Assembly (NCBI GenBank): GCA_040768125.1
Contig: JAXGNG010000004.1
Location: forward strand, 342,943 to 406,942
Length of the DNA stretch: 64,000 bases
DNA from: RBG-16-49-21 sp040768125
GTDB lineage: Bacteria > Spirochaetota > UBA4802 > UBA5550
Reading direction: 5' to 3'
Below are positions 37,882-46,803 of this stretch, one piece after another; the stretch's first letter is position 1, and each line of letters opens with the position of its first letter. The notes beneath the pieces are model-generated. The model had not been told where the DNA came from. It did no database searches and saw nothing but the letters and a program-made list of their open reading frames with translations. Both the position numbers and the translations under genes were made by a program.

Positions 37882-39158
37882 CCGTGACGATTCCGTATTA
37901 CCACGTGTACGCCGGCGTCATCGGCCTAATGACCGCTCTGTCCTTCTTTTTTTCCGGATCTGAAACGGCTCTGCTCACGGCGAGTCGCATCCGCCTGGAG
38001 ATGCTTGCCGGTAGCGGAAGCGGACGCGCCCGTGTTTCCCTGGCCCTCCTGGACCGTATCGAGGATGTCGTGGGAATGATCCTGATCGGGAACAACGTCG
38101 CCAATATAACCGCTACGGCCTTCATCGCCTATCTCGCGACCAAGGCCTTCCTGTTGAGCGAGACCGGGCTCATGGCCGTGACGGCCGTCCAGACCGTGGT
38201 CTTCCTGGTCCTCTGCGAGGTGACTCCCAAGGTGATAGCCCGTTCGCACGCGGAAACATTCCTGCTGATATGCGCGTATCCGATGAGGGTGCTGACGGGA
38301 GCGATGAGGCCGGCCATCAGGTTCGCCCTTGTTTTTTCCGGGGTTTTCAAAAGACTCATCGGCGTTACCGAGACGGCAAGGGATTTAGTGCGCTCGCGCG
38401 AGGAAATCGATGTCCTCTTTAAAATCGGGGAGGAGGAGGGGGTGATCGGCGAGGAGCACCACCAGTATGTTTCTGAGATACTCGCGTTCAAGGACCTCAT
38501 GGCCAAGGAGATAATGACCCCGACGATCGACATCGTGTCGATCGAGGTGACCCGAGGCATACGCGAGCTGGCGGATATCTTCGTTCGGAGCAGGTTTTCG
38601 AGGATACCGGTATACGAATCGCGGGTCGACAACATAATCGGATACGTTTTTTACCGGGATCTTCTGGGACCCCGCCGCGTGAAGAAGATTGCTGAGGCAA
38701 TGAACAGGGCGCGGTACGTGCCGTCGACAAAGGCCGTGACCTCCCTTTTCACGGAAATGGTGGAACAGCGTGTCCCCGTGGTCTTCGTCGTCAATGAATA
38801 CGGCGCCGTGGTGGGCATGGTGACTCACGAGGATATTGCCGAGGAGGTCGTGGGAGAAATCCAGAGCCGTGATCAATCGGACGAGGAGCCCATTGTGGAG
38901 CTCGGCCGGGGACGATACATGGTGAGCGGTCGCGTTGATATCGAATATTTTTCCAAGCGTTTCGCCATGCCCGTGGTGAAAAAGGGGTTTGAAACGGTTT
39001 CGGGATTTCTGGAATACCACATGGGCAAAATCCCGAAGAAGGGGGAGCGATTTTTTCACGACCGGTATGCGTTCATCATAGAGGACTCTACCGAGAGATC
39101 AATAGAGAAGGTGGTGGTCCTCAAACAGAAAAAGAAGGGCCCTATCGCGAAAGCATAG
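37878..39158 (+). CDS. CNNM/CorC-HlyC family membrane protein (DUF21-CBS), second copy
   Basis: A 426-residue paralogue of the preceding gene with the same three-part layout: DUF21 (SFFFSGSETALLTASRIRLEML), CBS pair with MTPTIDIVSIEV and VVNEYGAVVGMVTHEDI, and a CorC_HlyC tail. The ATG overlaps the previous stop (ATGA). The two may form a heterodimer, since these proteins act as dimers. Its last 17 bases overlap the convergent HIT gene. Confidence 0.9.
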   Translation: MTVTIPYYHVYAGVIGLMTALSFFFSGSETALLTASRIRLEMLAGSGSGRARVSLALLDRIEDVVGMILIGNNVANITATAFIAYLATKAFLLSETGLMAVTAVQTVVFLVLCEVTPKVIARSHAETFLLICAYPMRVLTGAMRPAIRFALVFSGVFKRLIGVTETARDLVRSREEIDVLFKIGEEEGVIGEEHHQYVSEILAFKDLMAKEIMTPTIDIVSIEVTRGIRELADIFVRSRFSRIPVYESRVDNIIGYVFYRDLLGPRRVKKIAEAMNRARYVPSTKAVTSLFTEMVEQRVPVVFVVNEYGAVVGMVTHEDIAEEVVGEIQSRDQSDEEPIVELGRGRYMVSGRVDIEYFSKRFAMPVVKKGFETVSGFLEYHMGKIPKKGERFFHDRYAFIIEDSTERSIEKVVVLKQKKKGPIAKA

Positions 39159-39489
39159 GACCCATGTTCTCCTTTCCGCCCAGTACATGGACATGGAGGT
39201 GCCATATCACCTGCCCCGCTGCGCCGCCGTTATTGATAATAACGCGGTAGCCCTGTTCATCAAGGCCTTTCAGCCTGGCGACCTCCCTCACCGCGAGAAA
39301 CAGGTCCGACATTATTCCGATGTTTTTTTCGGTCAGCTCCTCGATTTTCTCTATATGCTCCCTGTGTATCACGAGGACATGAACCGGCGCCTGGGGGTTG
39401 ATGTCCTCGAAGGCATACACCCTGTCGTTCTCATACACCTTCGTGGAAGGCGTTGTCCCGGCCATGATATTGCAGAAAAGGCATCCCAT
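39142..39489 (-). CDS. HIT-family nucleotide hydrolase
   Basis: A 115-residue histidine-triad protein of the HinT branch, which hydrolyses purine nucleotide phosphoramidates. The triad is His97-x-His99-x-His101 (HLHVHVLGG). The N-terminal CLFCNIMAG is typical and binds zinc in some members. The gene converges on and overlaps the CorC-type gene by 17 bases. Confidence 0.93.
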   Translation of the reverse strand: MGCLFCNIMAGTTPSTKVYENDRVYAFEDINPQAPVHVLVIHREHIEKIEELTEKNIGIMSDLFLAVREVARLKGLDEQGYRVIINNGGAAGQVIWHLHVHVLGGKENMGPMLSR

Positions 39490-39653
39490 GTCAATTTCCC
39501 CACGCGATTAATTGCCGGTGTGCCCGGATAGGCTATGAGGCCACGGAAATGGTCAGAAAGTCAAGGATTAATAAAAAAACGAGTACCCGGAAATCATGAG
39601 GCGGATACGCGTATCCTTGATATTGGTTGACAGCGTGAAGGAAGGGCGTCTCC

Positions 39654-40769
39654 ATGTCGTTAATGAAGACCATACAGGACATCCGGGCCGTCGTATATGA
39701 GCGCGGGGACAGGGAAAACGGGATCGTGCGCCGGTTCCTCTCCAGGGTCGGATTAATCGCAAGGGAATACGATGACATCGCGGGACCCGGCGATTCGATT
39801 GAGGAGCTGAAGCGCGAAGGCGTGTCGTCGAAAGAAGCCGTTATACTGATGCGTTTCAAGGGAAGGATGGCCCAGCAATGCCCGGGTTCGCGCGGGATGA
39901 TATGCTGTAATTACCGGCTTCTCAATATCGGCTTCAACTGCCTCTACGACTGCGCCTATTGCTTCCTCAACTACTATCTCAACTCATACGGGATTGTGCA
40001 GTTCATCGACATCGATCCCTCCCTTCTCATGGCGGGACAGGCCATCAACGGCGGAAGCGGTATGGCGCGACGTGTCGGCACCGGGGAATACACCGATTCC
40101 CTGATGCTCGACGACGTGACGGGCATTGGTGAGGCCCTCATCTCAGAGGCCGCCCGGATGCCGGGGGTTTTTCTCGAATTTAAAACGAAATCTGACAACG
40201 TCGCGCATCTTCTCGATATCAGGGAGAAGGGGAATACCGTCCTCGCGTGGTCGTTAAACACGCCGGATTGCATTGAGCGTTACGAAGCGGGCACGGCGTC
40301 CCTGGAAAGACGCATTGAAGCGGCGGCGGCGGCAAGCCGCGCAGGCTACCTTGTGGCGTTACATTTCGATCCCATCATATTCTCCTGTGGCGACGTTTCT
40401 GATTACCTGGAACTGGTTGACAGGGTTTTCTCACGCGTGGATCCGCGGCGTGTGGCATGGGTCTCCCTCGGCTGTTTTCGCCACAGCCCGGGGTTCAAGG
40501 AATTCTCGCGGAGAAATCCCTCGTGCTGCGGACTGACGTCCCCGGAGATGTTTCCCTGTGAAGACGGCAAGTACCGCTATTTCAGACCACTTCGTGTGGC
40601 CGCCTACAGGTCACTCTCAGAAAGAATACGTTCCCTGGCGCCCGGGGCCTTTGTCTATCTCTGCATGGAGTCCGAGAGCGTATGGCGGGAGGCCCTGGGC
40701 GTCCACTACGGGGCATCGGATGAGCTGGAGCGGGCATTCAGCGACCATCTAAAAAAGCATTTCACATGA
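39654..40769 (+). CDS. Radical SAM protein, spore-photoproduct-lyase (SPL) family
   Basis: A 371-residue radical SAM enzyme related to SplB. The cluster-binding motif is Cys96-x3-Cys100-x2-Cys103 (NCLYDCAYC). MICCNYRLLNIGFNC and the later FKTKSDN and HFDPI segments are typical of the SPL-like, DNA-repair-photolyase-annotated family. In spore formers SPL splits a thymine dimer; no sporulation gene is seen in this window, so the substrate here is open. GGAAGGG lies upstream of the ATG. Confidence 0.8.
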   Translation: MSLMKTIQDIRAVVYERGDRENGIVRRFLSRVGLIAREYDDIAGPGDSIEELKREGVSSKEAVILMRFKGRMAQQCPGSRGMICCNYRLLNIGFNCLYDCAYCFLNYYLNSYGIVQFIDIDPSLLMAGQAINGGSGMARRVGTGEYTDSLMLDDVTGIGEALISEAARMPGVFLEFKTKSDNVAHLLDIREKGNTVLAWSLNTPDCIERYEAGTASLERRIEAAAAASRAGYLVALHFDPIIFSCGDVSDYLELVDRVFSRVDPRRVAWVSLGCFRHSPGFKEFSRRNPSCCGLTSPEMFPCEDGKYRYFRPLRVAAYRSLSERIRSLAPGAFVYLCMESESVWREALGVHYGASDELERAFSDHLKKHFT

Positions 40770-40957
40770 TCATGGCGGGAAAACCGGCGAGGAATCAACG
40801 GATGCACCCCGGCGTGAAGGGCCATTATTGCTTCAACCGCAATAAATGTGTTGACCAAAATATGGGTCCGTGCTCATTCTTTATGCATTCAACGCACGGC
40901 CATTTCATCCGCGGCGCCACGCGCCATAAGGCATAATAATCCCTGGAGAATTCACGG

Positions 40958-42097
40958 TTGGACGAGAAGGATTACAAAGAGTGCAGGAGGGAGCTGAAGC
41001 AGATCGCGTCGATGCTGGACCAGCTTTACGGATCCGTCGGTGTCGATGAGCTCAAGAAGAGGGCGGCTGAACTGCACGGCATGACCCTGAAAGAAGATTT
41101 CTGGCAGGACAAGGACCTTTTCGCGCAGACGAACCGTGAATTGAGCGCCCTCCGGAGAAGGATCGAACCATTTGATATCCTGACTGTGGAACTGAACGAG
41201 TCAATGGAACTTTTCGAAATGGCCATACAGGACGGTGACACGGGGATCCTGGATGAGATATGCGGGAAACTCGGGGGATTCAGGGAGAAGTATGACGAGA
41301 TCGAAAACCTCGAGCTTCTGTCGGGCGAGGACGACTTCAACAACGCCTTCGTGACCATTCATCCCGGGGCCGGGGGAACGGAGTCCCAGGACTGGGCGAG
41401 CATGCTTTTCAAGATGTACTACCGGTGGGGCGAAAACAAGGGGTATTCCATAGACGTCGTCGACTATACGCCCGGCGATGAGGCGGGAATAAAAAGCGCC
41501 ACCATGCTGATCAGGGGGGATTACGCCTACGGTTTTCTCAAGTGCGAGAAGGGGATTCACCGCCTTGTCCGGATCTCACCCTTTGACGGCAACAAGCGCC
41601 GCCATACCTCCTTTGCGTCAGTCGAGGTCATGCCGGAGGTTTCGGAGGATATCGACATCGAGATCCGTGAGTCGGACCTCCGTATTGACACATACCGGTC
41701 CTCGGGCGCCGGGGGGCAGCATGTGAACAAAACCGACTCGGCGGTGCGGATCACCCATCTTCCCACGGGGATCGTGGTGCAGTGCCAGAACGAGCGCTCC
41801 CAGCACAAGAACAAGTCATTCGCGATGAAGGTGCTCAAGGCGCGTCTCTATGAGCTAAGGCAAAGGGAGCTGGAGGAAAAACAACAGGAAAAGGCGGGCC
41901 AGAAAAAGGACATCTCATGGGGAAACCAGATAAGGTCCTACGTGTTCCAGCCGTATACCATGGTAAAGGACCATCGCACCGGTGAGGAAACGGGAAGCGT
42001 TGAATTCGTTTTTGACGGTGATATCGATCGCTTTATATACGCATATTTAAGGAGAAGGCAGGCCGGCGGTCAGGCGCACGGGGCGCCCCCGAGCTGA
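40958..42097 (+). CDS. prfB: Peptide chain release factor 2
   Basis: A 379-residue release factor. The catalytic GGQ is at 252-254 (GAGGQHVNKTDS) and the stop-codon-recognising tripeptide is SPF (207-209), specific to RF2, which reads UGA and UAA. The frame is uninterrupted, so the in-frame UGA programmed frameshift found in many prfB genes is absent. It starts with TTG behind CTGGAGAA. Autoregulation by frameshifting is therefore not possible here. Confidence 0.95.
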   Translation: MDEKDYKECRRELKQIASMLDQLYGSVGVDELKKRAAELHGMTLKEDFWQDKDLFAQTNRELSALRRRIEPFDILTVELNESMELFEMAIQDGDTGILDEICGKLGGFREKYDEIENLELLSGEDDFNNAFVTIHPGAGGTESQDWASMLFKMYYRWGENKGYSIDVVDYTPGDEAGIKSATMLIRGDYAYGFLKCEKGIHRLVRISPFDGNKRRHTSFASVEVMPEVSEDIDIEIRESDLRIDTYRSSGAGGQHVNKTDSAVRITHLPTGIVVQCQNERSQHKNKSFAMKVLKARLYELRQRELEEKQQEKAGQKKDISWGNQIRSYVFQPYTMVKDHRTGEETGSVEFVFDGDIDRFIYAYLRRRQAGGQAHGAPPS

Positions 42098-42115
42098 CCC
42101 GTCGGCCGATCGCGG

Positions 42116-42973
42116 ATGAAGGTCACGACAGGTCAGCTATCACGGCTCTTCGAAGCGCACGGCGAAGGGATCGAGATAAAGTATTTCGACAATGTCATCA
42201 TCGAGGGGAACAGCTATCTCTCGACGGACCTGCTCATACCGGCGCATATCCCGAAACTCGAAAAAAACAACATCGATACCGTCGAGGTGTTCTACACGCC
42301 GCACCTCTATGACCTGCTTTCCCGTGAGTTTCCCGCTGATTTCCGAAAGCCCTTCGGCCGCCTGAGGCTTCCGGAAATGGACCGGCTCCTCGAGGAACTG
42401 CGGGACGCAAACGCCCATACGAGACGAAGACGTTATCTTCGCATGGTGGGGGATATCTACGGAATCGATCCTGAAGCGGGGAAGAGGGTGATTCTCCTCC
42501 ATCATAATGAACCCCTCGACATGAAGAAATGGAACGACTTGAAGCGTGAGATCGACCGAAGCCAGCAGTTTCTCTACAGGAATTCCGAGGTTCCCATAAT
42601 CATTTTCACCGACCTGAAGAGCGCTGACGGGAAGCGTTTCGTCGATCGTTTCAGCATCAATGCGGATCTCATTTCCCTGCTCGTGACGAGGTCGCAGGAG
42701 CCGGGAACGACGATAGCTCCCGACTTCGTACCCACGGAGGACGTTATTTCCGTTACGGAGCCTCCGCTTCTCCTCGAGGAGTACGTCAGGAGCAACGCGC
42801 GGATGATCATCATTGGGGAAGAACTGGATGAAATCTGCAAGAGGGCCCTCCTTGAGGTGCGCAATTATGACCGGTATGTGCGACTTCTCGTGGTCCCGGC
42901 CCTGAACAGGGACAATACCATGGATTTTTTCAGGCAGGTGCAGCTGGTGTACCTGCACGATCGATGGAAATAG
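42116..42973 (+). CDS. Unrecognised conserved-looking protein
   Basis: A 285-residue soluble protein, not recognised. The N-terminal 60 residues (KYFDNVIIEGNSYLSTDLLIPAH) could be a small beta domain. The central part is charged and helical (ELRDANAHTRRRRYLRMVGD), and the C-terminal part has alternating hydrophobic strands (VPIIIFTDL, ARMIIIGEEL, VRLLVVPAL) like a Rossmann-like fold. No catalytic motif stands out. It lies 18 bases after prfB and 29 bases before another unknown gene, so the two could be functionally linked. Confidence 0.8.
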   Translation: MKVTTGQLSRLFEAHGEGIEIKYFDNVIIEGNSYLSTDLLIPAHIPKLEKNNIDTVEVFYTPHLYDLLSREFPADFRKPFGRLRLPEMDRLLEELRDANAHTRRRRYLRMVGDIYGIDPEAGKRVILLHHNEPLDMKKWNDLKREIDRSQQFLYRNSEVPIIIFTDLKSADGKRFVDRFSINADLISLLVTRSQEPGTTIAPDFVPTEDVISVTEPPLLLEEYVRSNARMIIIGEELDEICKRALLEVRNYDRYVRLLVVPALNRDNTMDFFRQVQLVYLHDRWK

Positions 42974-43002
42974 AATGACAGGTGTGTTCGAAGGGAGTGC
43001 CC

Positions 43003-43905
43003 ATGAAACAGAAACTGTCAAAATACCTCAACCCCATGGATTTCAGCAGCTCGATCGAGAAGGAAATCGGCTCGATCGATTTTGACGCCACCTCGTTGAA
43101 TCCATCCAGAAGAAAGGAAAAGCTTTTTCTGCGGAATTTTTCCCCGGATGGTCTCTACAACATCATGAAGAAGGTGGGTCTCGTCCAGCATCTTGAAAAA
43201 AAGGGATTCAAGGGTCTTACGGTGGAGATCGATATCGACGATGCGTATATTCATTACATGAAGCTCTACTGCGACAAAACCCCCGAACCGGAGTGCCTTC
43301 TCATCGACCTCAGGCTGAGCGAGTCACGGTTCCTTCCGGACAAACGCTTTTTCGATGACCAGCAGCAGGCCGTCTATGACATGATCGTCATCGAGTGGCT
43401 TTCGGCCCAGGACCCGAGGGGTATTTTCCGCAAGGACCGGCCCCAGCTGCCAGGCCAGGGGAAACCGGGCCTCGGCGTGCTCAATTACTGTTTCGAGATG
43501 ATGTATATCGTCGCGCGGGAGGTGATCAAGGACGGCTTCCTTGACATCCCTGAGCATATGCACGGGGCGATAATGTACTCACGGAAGTTCAAGTTCTTCG
43601 ACCCGGTGCACGAGGCGATCATACGCGCGATAATGAGGGACCTCGATGGCTATTCACTTTCCGATATCTCCTGGGGCATCATGACCCAGACAATAATCGA
43701 GGAACATAAAAACGCGCCCCAGGTCTACGCACCCTCCGAGCAGATATTCTACGTGTCCGACAGGATGCGGGATTACTATCATTCGAAGAAATATCTTTCC
43801 GTGTACAACAAGTACTATCGCCTTAAGCGCTATCGCTTCGATCATGATGAGATGGTGAAGAGGCGCCAGGCGTTCCTTGCATCAAAGGGCGCCCCGGGAT
43901 CCTGA
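43003..43905 (+). CDS. Unrecognised protein, second of a pair after prfB
   Basis: A 300-residue soluble protein, not recognised. It opens LSKYLNPMDFSSSIEKEIG and has a conserved-looking middle with LLIDLRLSESRF and MMYIVAREVIKDGFLDIPEHMHGA. There are many aromatic and basic residues near the C-terminus (YYHSKKYLSVYNKYYRLKRYR), which may bind nucleic acid or acidic partners. The start is ATG 43003, well placed behind AAGGGAG. It follows the unknown gene at 42.1 kb on the same strand. Confidence 0.8.
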   Translation: MKQKLSKYLNPMDFSSSIEKEIGSIDFDATSLNPSRRKEKLFLRNFSPDGLYNIMKKVGLVQHLEKKGFKGLTVEIDIDDAYIHYMKLYCDKTPEPECLLIDLRLSESRFLPDKRFFDDQQQAVYDMIVIEWLSAQDPRGIFRKDRPQLPGQGKPGLGVLNYCFEMMYIVAREVIKDGFLDIPEHMHGAIMYSRKFKFFDPVHEAIIRAIMRDLDGYSLSDISWGIMTQTIIEEHKNAPQVYAPSEQIFYVSDRMRDYYHSKKYLSVYNKYYRLKRYRFDHDEMVKRRQAFLASKGAPGS

Positions 43906-43914
43906 GCCGGCCCT

Positions 43915-44415
43915 TTATTCTTCCCCGGGCAGCTTCAGTCCCCGTATCCGGGCAATGCCTTCGATATGACGGCGTATCTCCCCGCTTGCCGATTGCATGG
44001 CTTCCCTGAGGCGGTTTCGTTCGAGAAGGAGCCGCTCGAGCAGCGCCCGTATCTCGTCCCGGCGCATGGCCAGTTCCCGCGCCGGGGGTTCGTTTTCATC
44101 AAGCAGTCTGGCGAGGTCCCTGCGGGGTACGCCGATTATTCCGCTGAGCGATTCCTCGTTTTGCGCGATGTCGAAGTCGATGCAATCGATCTCGTTAATG
44201 ATGGCATCATCCTCGATGAGGATGGAGCTGACCCGTTCAAGGTTCTCGGATTTCAGGTAATGGATTTTGTCCGACTCGCCCAGCAGGAGCCGGTGAAGGA
44301 GCGCTTTCTTTCTGTCATAAAGCCGGCACAGTTCCCGGATACCGGCGGCGACATCATCCCTCAACGCTGAAGCTGCCTTTCGAGGCGGCGCTGCTTTTGT
44401 CCGTCGCGGTTTCAT
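43915..44415 (-). CDS. Coiled-coil protein downstream of fliS, possible flagellar chaperone (FlgN/FliT-like)
   Basis: A 166-residue, almost fully helical protein with a Lys/Arg-rich start. Size, helicity and position straight after fliS suit an export chaperone such as FlgN or FliT, but I see no diagnostic motif, so this is inference. ATG 44415 would overlap fliS by 62 bases; a TTG at 44364 would overlap by only 11 and may be the true start. It ends 9 bases from the convergent unknown gene. Confidence 0.6.
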   Translation of the reverse strand: MKPRRTKAAPPRKAASALRDDVAAGIRELCRLYDRKKALLHRLLLGESDKIHYLKSENLERVSSILIEDDAIINEIDCIDFDIAQNEESLSGIIGVPRRDLARLLDENEPPARELAMRRDEIRALLERLLLERNRLREAMQSASGEIRRHIEGIARIRGLKLPGEE

Positions 44416-44788
44416 GCGCCGATATCTTGTCCCACGCGTCGCGAAGATCTTTCAGGAGTTTTATGACCGATTCTACAATGGCCGCGTCTTTTTTGATGTT
44501 CGCCTCGAGGAGTGTTTTCTTGAAATACAGGTAGAGGTTGAAGAGGTTCTGGGATATCTCACCGCCGTCCCTCATGTTGAGTGAGAGCAGAAGCTCGGTA
44601 ATGATATCCTGGGCCTTGATGATGTTCTGGTTCGCGATGTCGTAGGTTCGGGGATCCATGTTTTCAACAGCGATGGTGAGGAACTTGATCGCACCGTCAT
44701 AGAGCATGACGATGAGCTTGCCCTGGTTGGCGGTCGAGATCTGTGTTTTCTTGTACTCGTCAAAAGGGTTCTTTTCCGGCATTGCCAT
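44354..44788 (-). CDS. fliS: Flagellar export chaperone FliS
   Basis: A 144-residue helical protein that binds flagellin in the cytosol and hands it to the export apparatus. Family features are the N-terminal NPFDEYKKTQISTANQGKLI, the MLYDGAIKFL segment, and helices to about residue 120. The last 20 residues are a Ser/Ala-rich tail longer than usual. ATG 44788 has GGGGGAG upstream. No other flagellar gene is certain in the window. Confidence 0.9.
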   Translation of the reverse strand: MAMPEKNPFDEYKKTQISTANQGKLIVMLYDGAIKFLTIAVENMDPRTYDIANQNIIKAQDIITELLLSLNMRDGGEISQNLFNLYLYFKKTLLEANIKKDAAIVESVIKLLKDLRDAWDKISAHETATDKSSAASKGSFSVEG

Positions 44789-45050
44789 GGACTCCCCCGG
44801 GTGTAATGATCGGGACGGATACATCCGTCCCTCCTCACCGCGGGAGCGGGCCTCCCCCGGCGTAACGTCGGCTCCTTAACTATTATCGTATGGTGCGGCC
44901 CCCTTCTGAAACAATAATTGAGCCGCGCCATGTCCGACACCAATAATATACATATTTTTTCGGTCCGTGTCGAGCAAATACACGGCGGGCACGAAAACAG
45001 GCATGGCATGGGCCACCCGGCAGGTCCGTTCAGTCTTCAGGGCGGGATGA

Positions 45051-45938
45051 TCACCGTGCGAAGGCGGCTTCAATGCGGCTCAGCATCTCCCTGTACTTTT
45101 CAAGGGTCTTCAGGGTGACTTCCTCGGGAAGCGGCGGGGGCGGGGAATTCTTGTCCCAGGATGTCGTTTCAAGGTAATCCCTGATGAACTGCTTGTCGAA
45201 GCTTTCCGGGGAGGTCCCGGGACGGTATGACGCCTTGTCCCAGAAACGGGAGCTGTCGGGTGTGAGGACTTCATCTATAAGGATGATCTCCTTTCCGACA
45301 AAGCCGAATTCGAATTTCGTGTCGGCGAGAATGATTCCCTGTCGATCGAGGATATCCCGGGCAAACTCATACAGGGCCAGGGTCAGTTCCCCGAGTCGGT
45401 AGGCGAGGTCGTCCCCGATGCGTTCACGCATGAGCTCGACTGAGACATTGACGTCATGGCCGGCATCTTCCTTAGTCGCCGGGGTAAAGATGGGGACCTC
45501 GAGCCTGTCCGCCATCCGCAAGCCCTGGGGCAGGGATATCCCGCAGAGTGAGCCGGTCTCCTGGTAATCCTTCCAGCCGGAGCCTATCAGGTACCCCCGG
45601 GCGATGCATTCGAAGTCGATCCTCTCGGCCTTACGCACGATGACCGATCGATTCTCAAGAAGTTCGGGGAAATCCGAGAATGGTTTCGGGAATTTATTGA
45701 AATTATCCTCGACAATATGATTTTTTACGGTCTTGATGTGTTTGAACCATAGATTCGAGATGGTGTTCAACAGTATTCCCTTGCCGGGTATCCCGGTGGG
45801 GAAAATGTGGTCAAAGGCGGAAACCCTATCGGTTGAAACGATAAGGTAGTGTTCCCTGTCTACCGAGTATATATCGCGCACCTTGCCGCTGTATCGTTTT
45901 TTAACGCCCGGGATTTTGATCGTCGTAAGGGGTTCCAT
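45051..45938 (-). CDS. purC: Phosphoribosylaminoimidazole-succinocarboxamide synthase
   Basis: A 295-residue SAICAR synthetase of de novo purine synthesis, joining CAIR with aspartate. Family motifs are YSGKVRDIYSV near the N-terminus, STDRVSAFDH, ARGYLIGSGWKDY, LADTKFEFGF and the closing DEVLTPDSSRFW. The longer length matches the eukaryote-like/proteobacterial long form. The ATG has GGAGCGGACAC upstream. A weak TTGACA (46020-46015) with a poor -10 box lies about 80 bases upstream. Confidence 0.95.
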   Translation of the reverse strand: MEPLTTIKIPGVKKRYSGKVRDIYSVDREHYLIVSTDRVSAFDHIFPTGIPGKGILLNTISNLWFKHIKTVKNHIVEDNFNKFPKPFSDFPELLENRSVIVRKAERIDFECIARGYLIGSGWKDYQETGSLCGISLPQGLRMADRLEVPIFTPATKEDAGHDVNVSVELMRERIGDDLAYRLGELTLALYEFARDILDRQGIILADTKFEFGFVGKEIILIDEVLTPDSSRFWDKASYRPGTSPESFDKQFIRDYLETTSWDKNSPPPPLPEEVTLKTLEKYREMLSRIEAAFAR

Positions 45939-46222
45939 GTGTCCGCTCCGAGTATTGACTGGCCTGATGGCACGTGAGAACTTCTGGTCTGATTGACACT
46001 TCTTACGCCGATTTTGTCAACCAAAATGAATGGACAGGGCATCATGCGGTGAGAGGGTGATGCGCAGCGGGAAAACGGGCGTCACATTACCGCGGGCCGC
46101 CGGATATAAAAAACACGCGGGGGAGAAAAATGTTTGCATCCCCCGTGATATCCCCGCAATACTCGAATTCACGGGCCGAAAGGGGACGCGGGTTCCCGGC
46201 CCGATGAGAGGGGCGTGGTGAA

Positions 46223-46720
46223 GTGATAAGGGAATTGATCGCCGGGGTAATGAAAAACGGATGGAAGGCCTATGCGGTCCTTATGGCGGCGGTGGTCCTT
46301 GCAGGTTACGGGGCGGGCCGTGTAACGGGAAATCGTCTCGTCGAGGGGGTGATCCTCGGGGAAAGCAGGATGCCCCTTCTCGTCTCGAAGCCGGTGGGAC
46401 AGTTCTACGACATTTACCGGCTGTTGAACAGCGCAAATCCATTCAGCCGCCTCAGCGGTTACTATGCCCTGGTTGACAACATGATGATCGATGAGGGTTT
46501 TCTCATCGAGAGGTACGGGGTTGAACGATTCGCCGTAACAAGGAGGACCATACTCTGGGCCCTCAGCTTCTCGGAAAACAGCCGCAAGGTCGCTGATTTT
46601 TACAGGTCGATCTACGGGGAAAGCGACGGGGAAACACAGTCGGAAATTCGCGGTCTGATGAAAAGGGTATGCAGGGAAGGGGGTGAAGATTGCGCGCTTC
46701 CCGGAGGGGAAAAACAATAA
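46223..46720 (+). CDS. Small uncharacterised membrane-anchored protein
   Basis: A 165-residue protein with one N-terminal hydrophobic helix (about 14-33, YAVLMAAVVLAGYGAG) and a soluble remainder with a helical middle. No motif is recognised. It starts with GTG. Two cysteines near the C-terminus (VCREGGEDC) could form a disulfide outside the membrane. It precedes proA by 83 bases and may belong to the same transcript. Confidence 0.7.
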   Translation: MIRELIAGVMKNGWKAYAVLMAAVVLAGYGAGRVTGNRLVEGVILGESRMPLLVSKPVGQFYDIYRLLNSANPFSRLSGYYALVDNMMIDEGFLIERYGVERFAVTRRTILWALSFSENSRKVADFYRSIYGESDGETQSEIRGLMKRVCREGGEDCALPGGEKQ

Positions 46721-46803
46721 AGCGAGAATGGGAAAACGGTGTTTTATTCTTGTCACCGGATGTGCCATGGTGCATAGAGGATTTATAGATCAGGGGTGAA
46801 TCC

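Noticed and set aside
45993..46020. TTGACA facing both ways upstream of purC
   Set aside because: Neither orientation has a -10 box better than three of six at 16-18 bases, so no promoter was listed.
46030..46221. A 63-codon frame upstream of the small membrane protein
   Set aside because: No ribosome-binding site and no recognisable sequence. The region also holds a GC-rich inverted repeat (CGGGGGA 46118-46124 / TCCCCCG 46139-46145) with a long loop, too weak to call.
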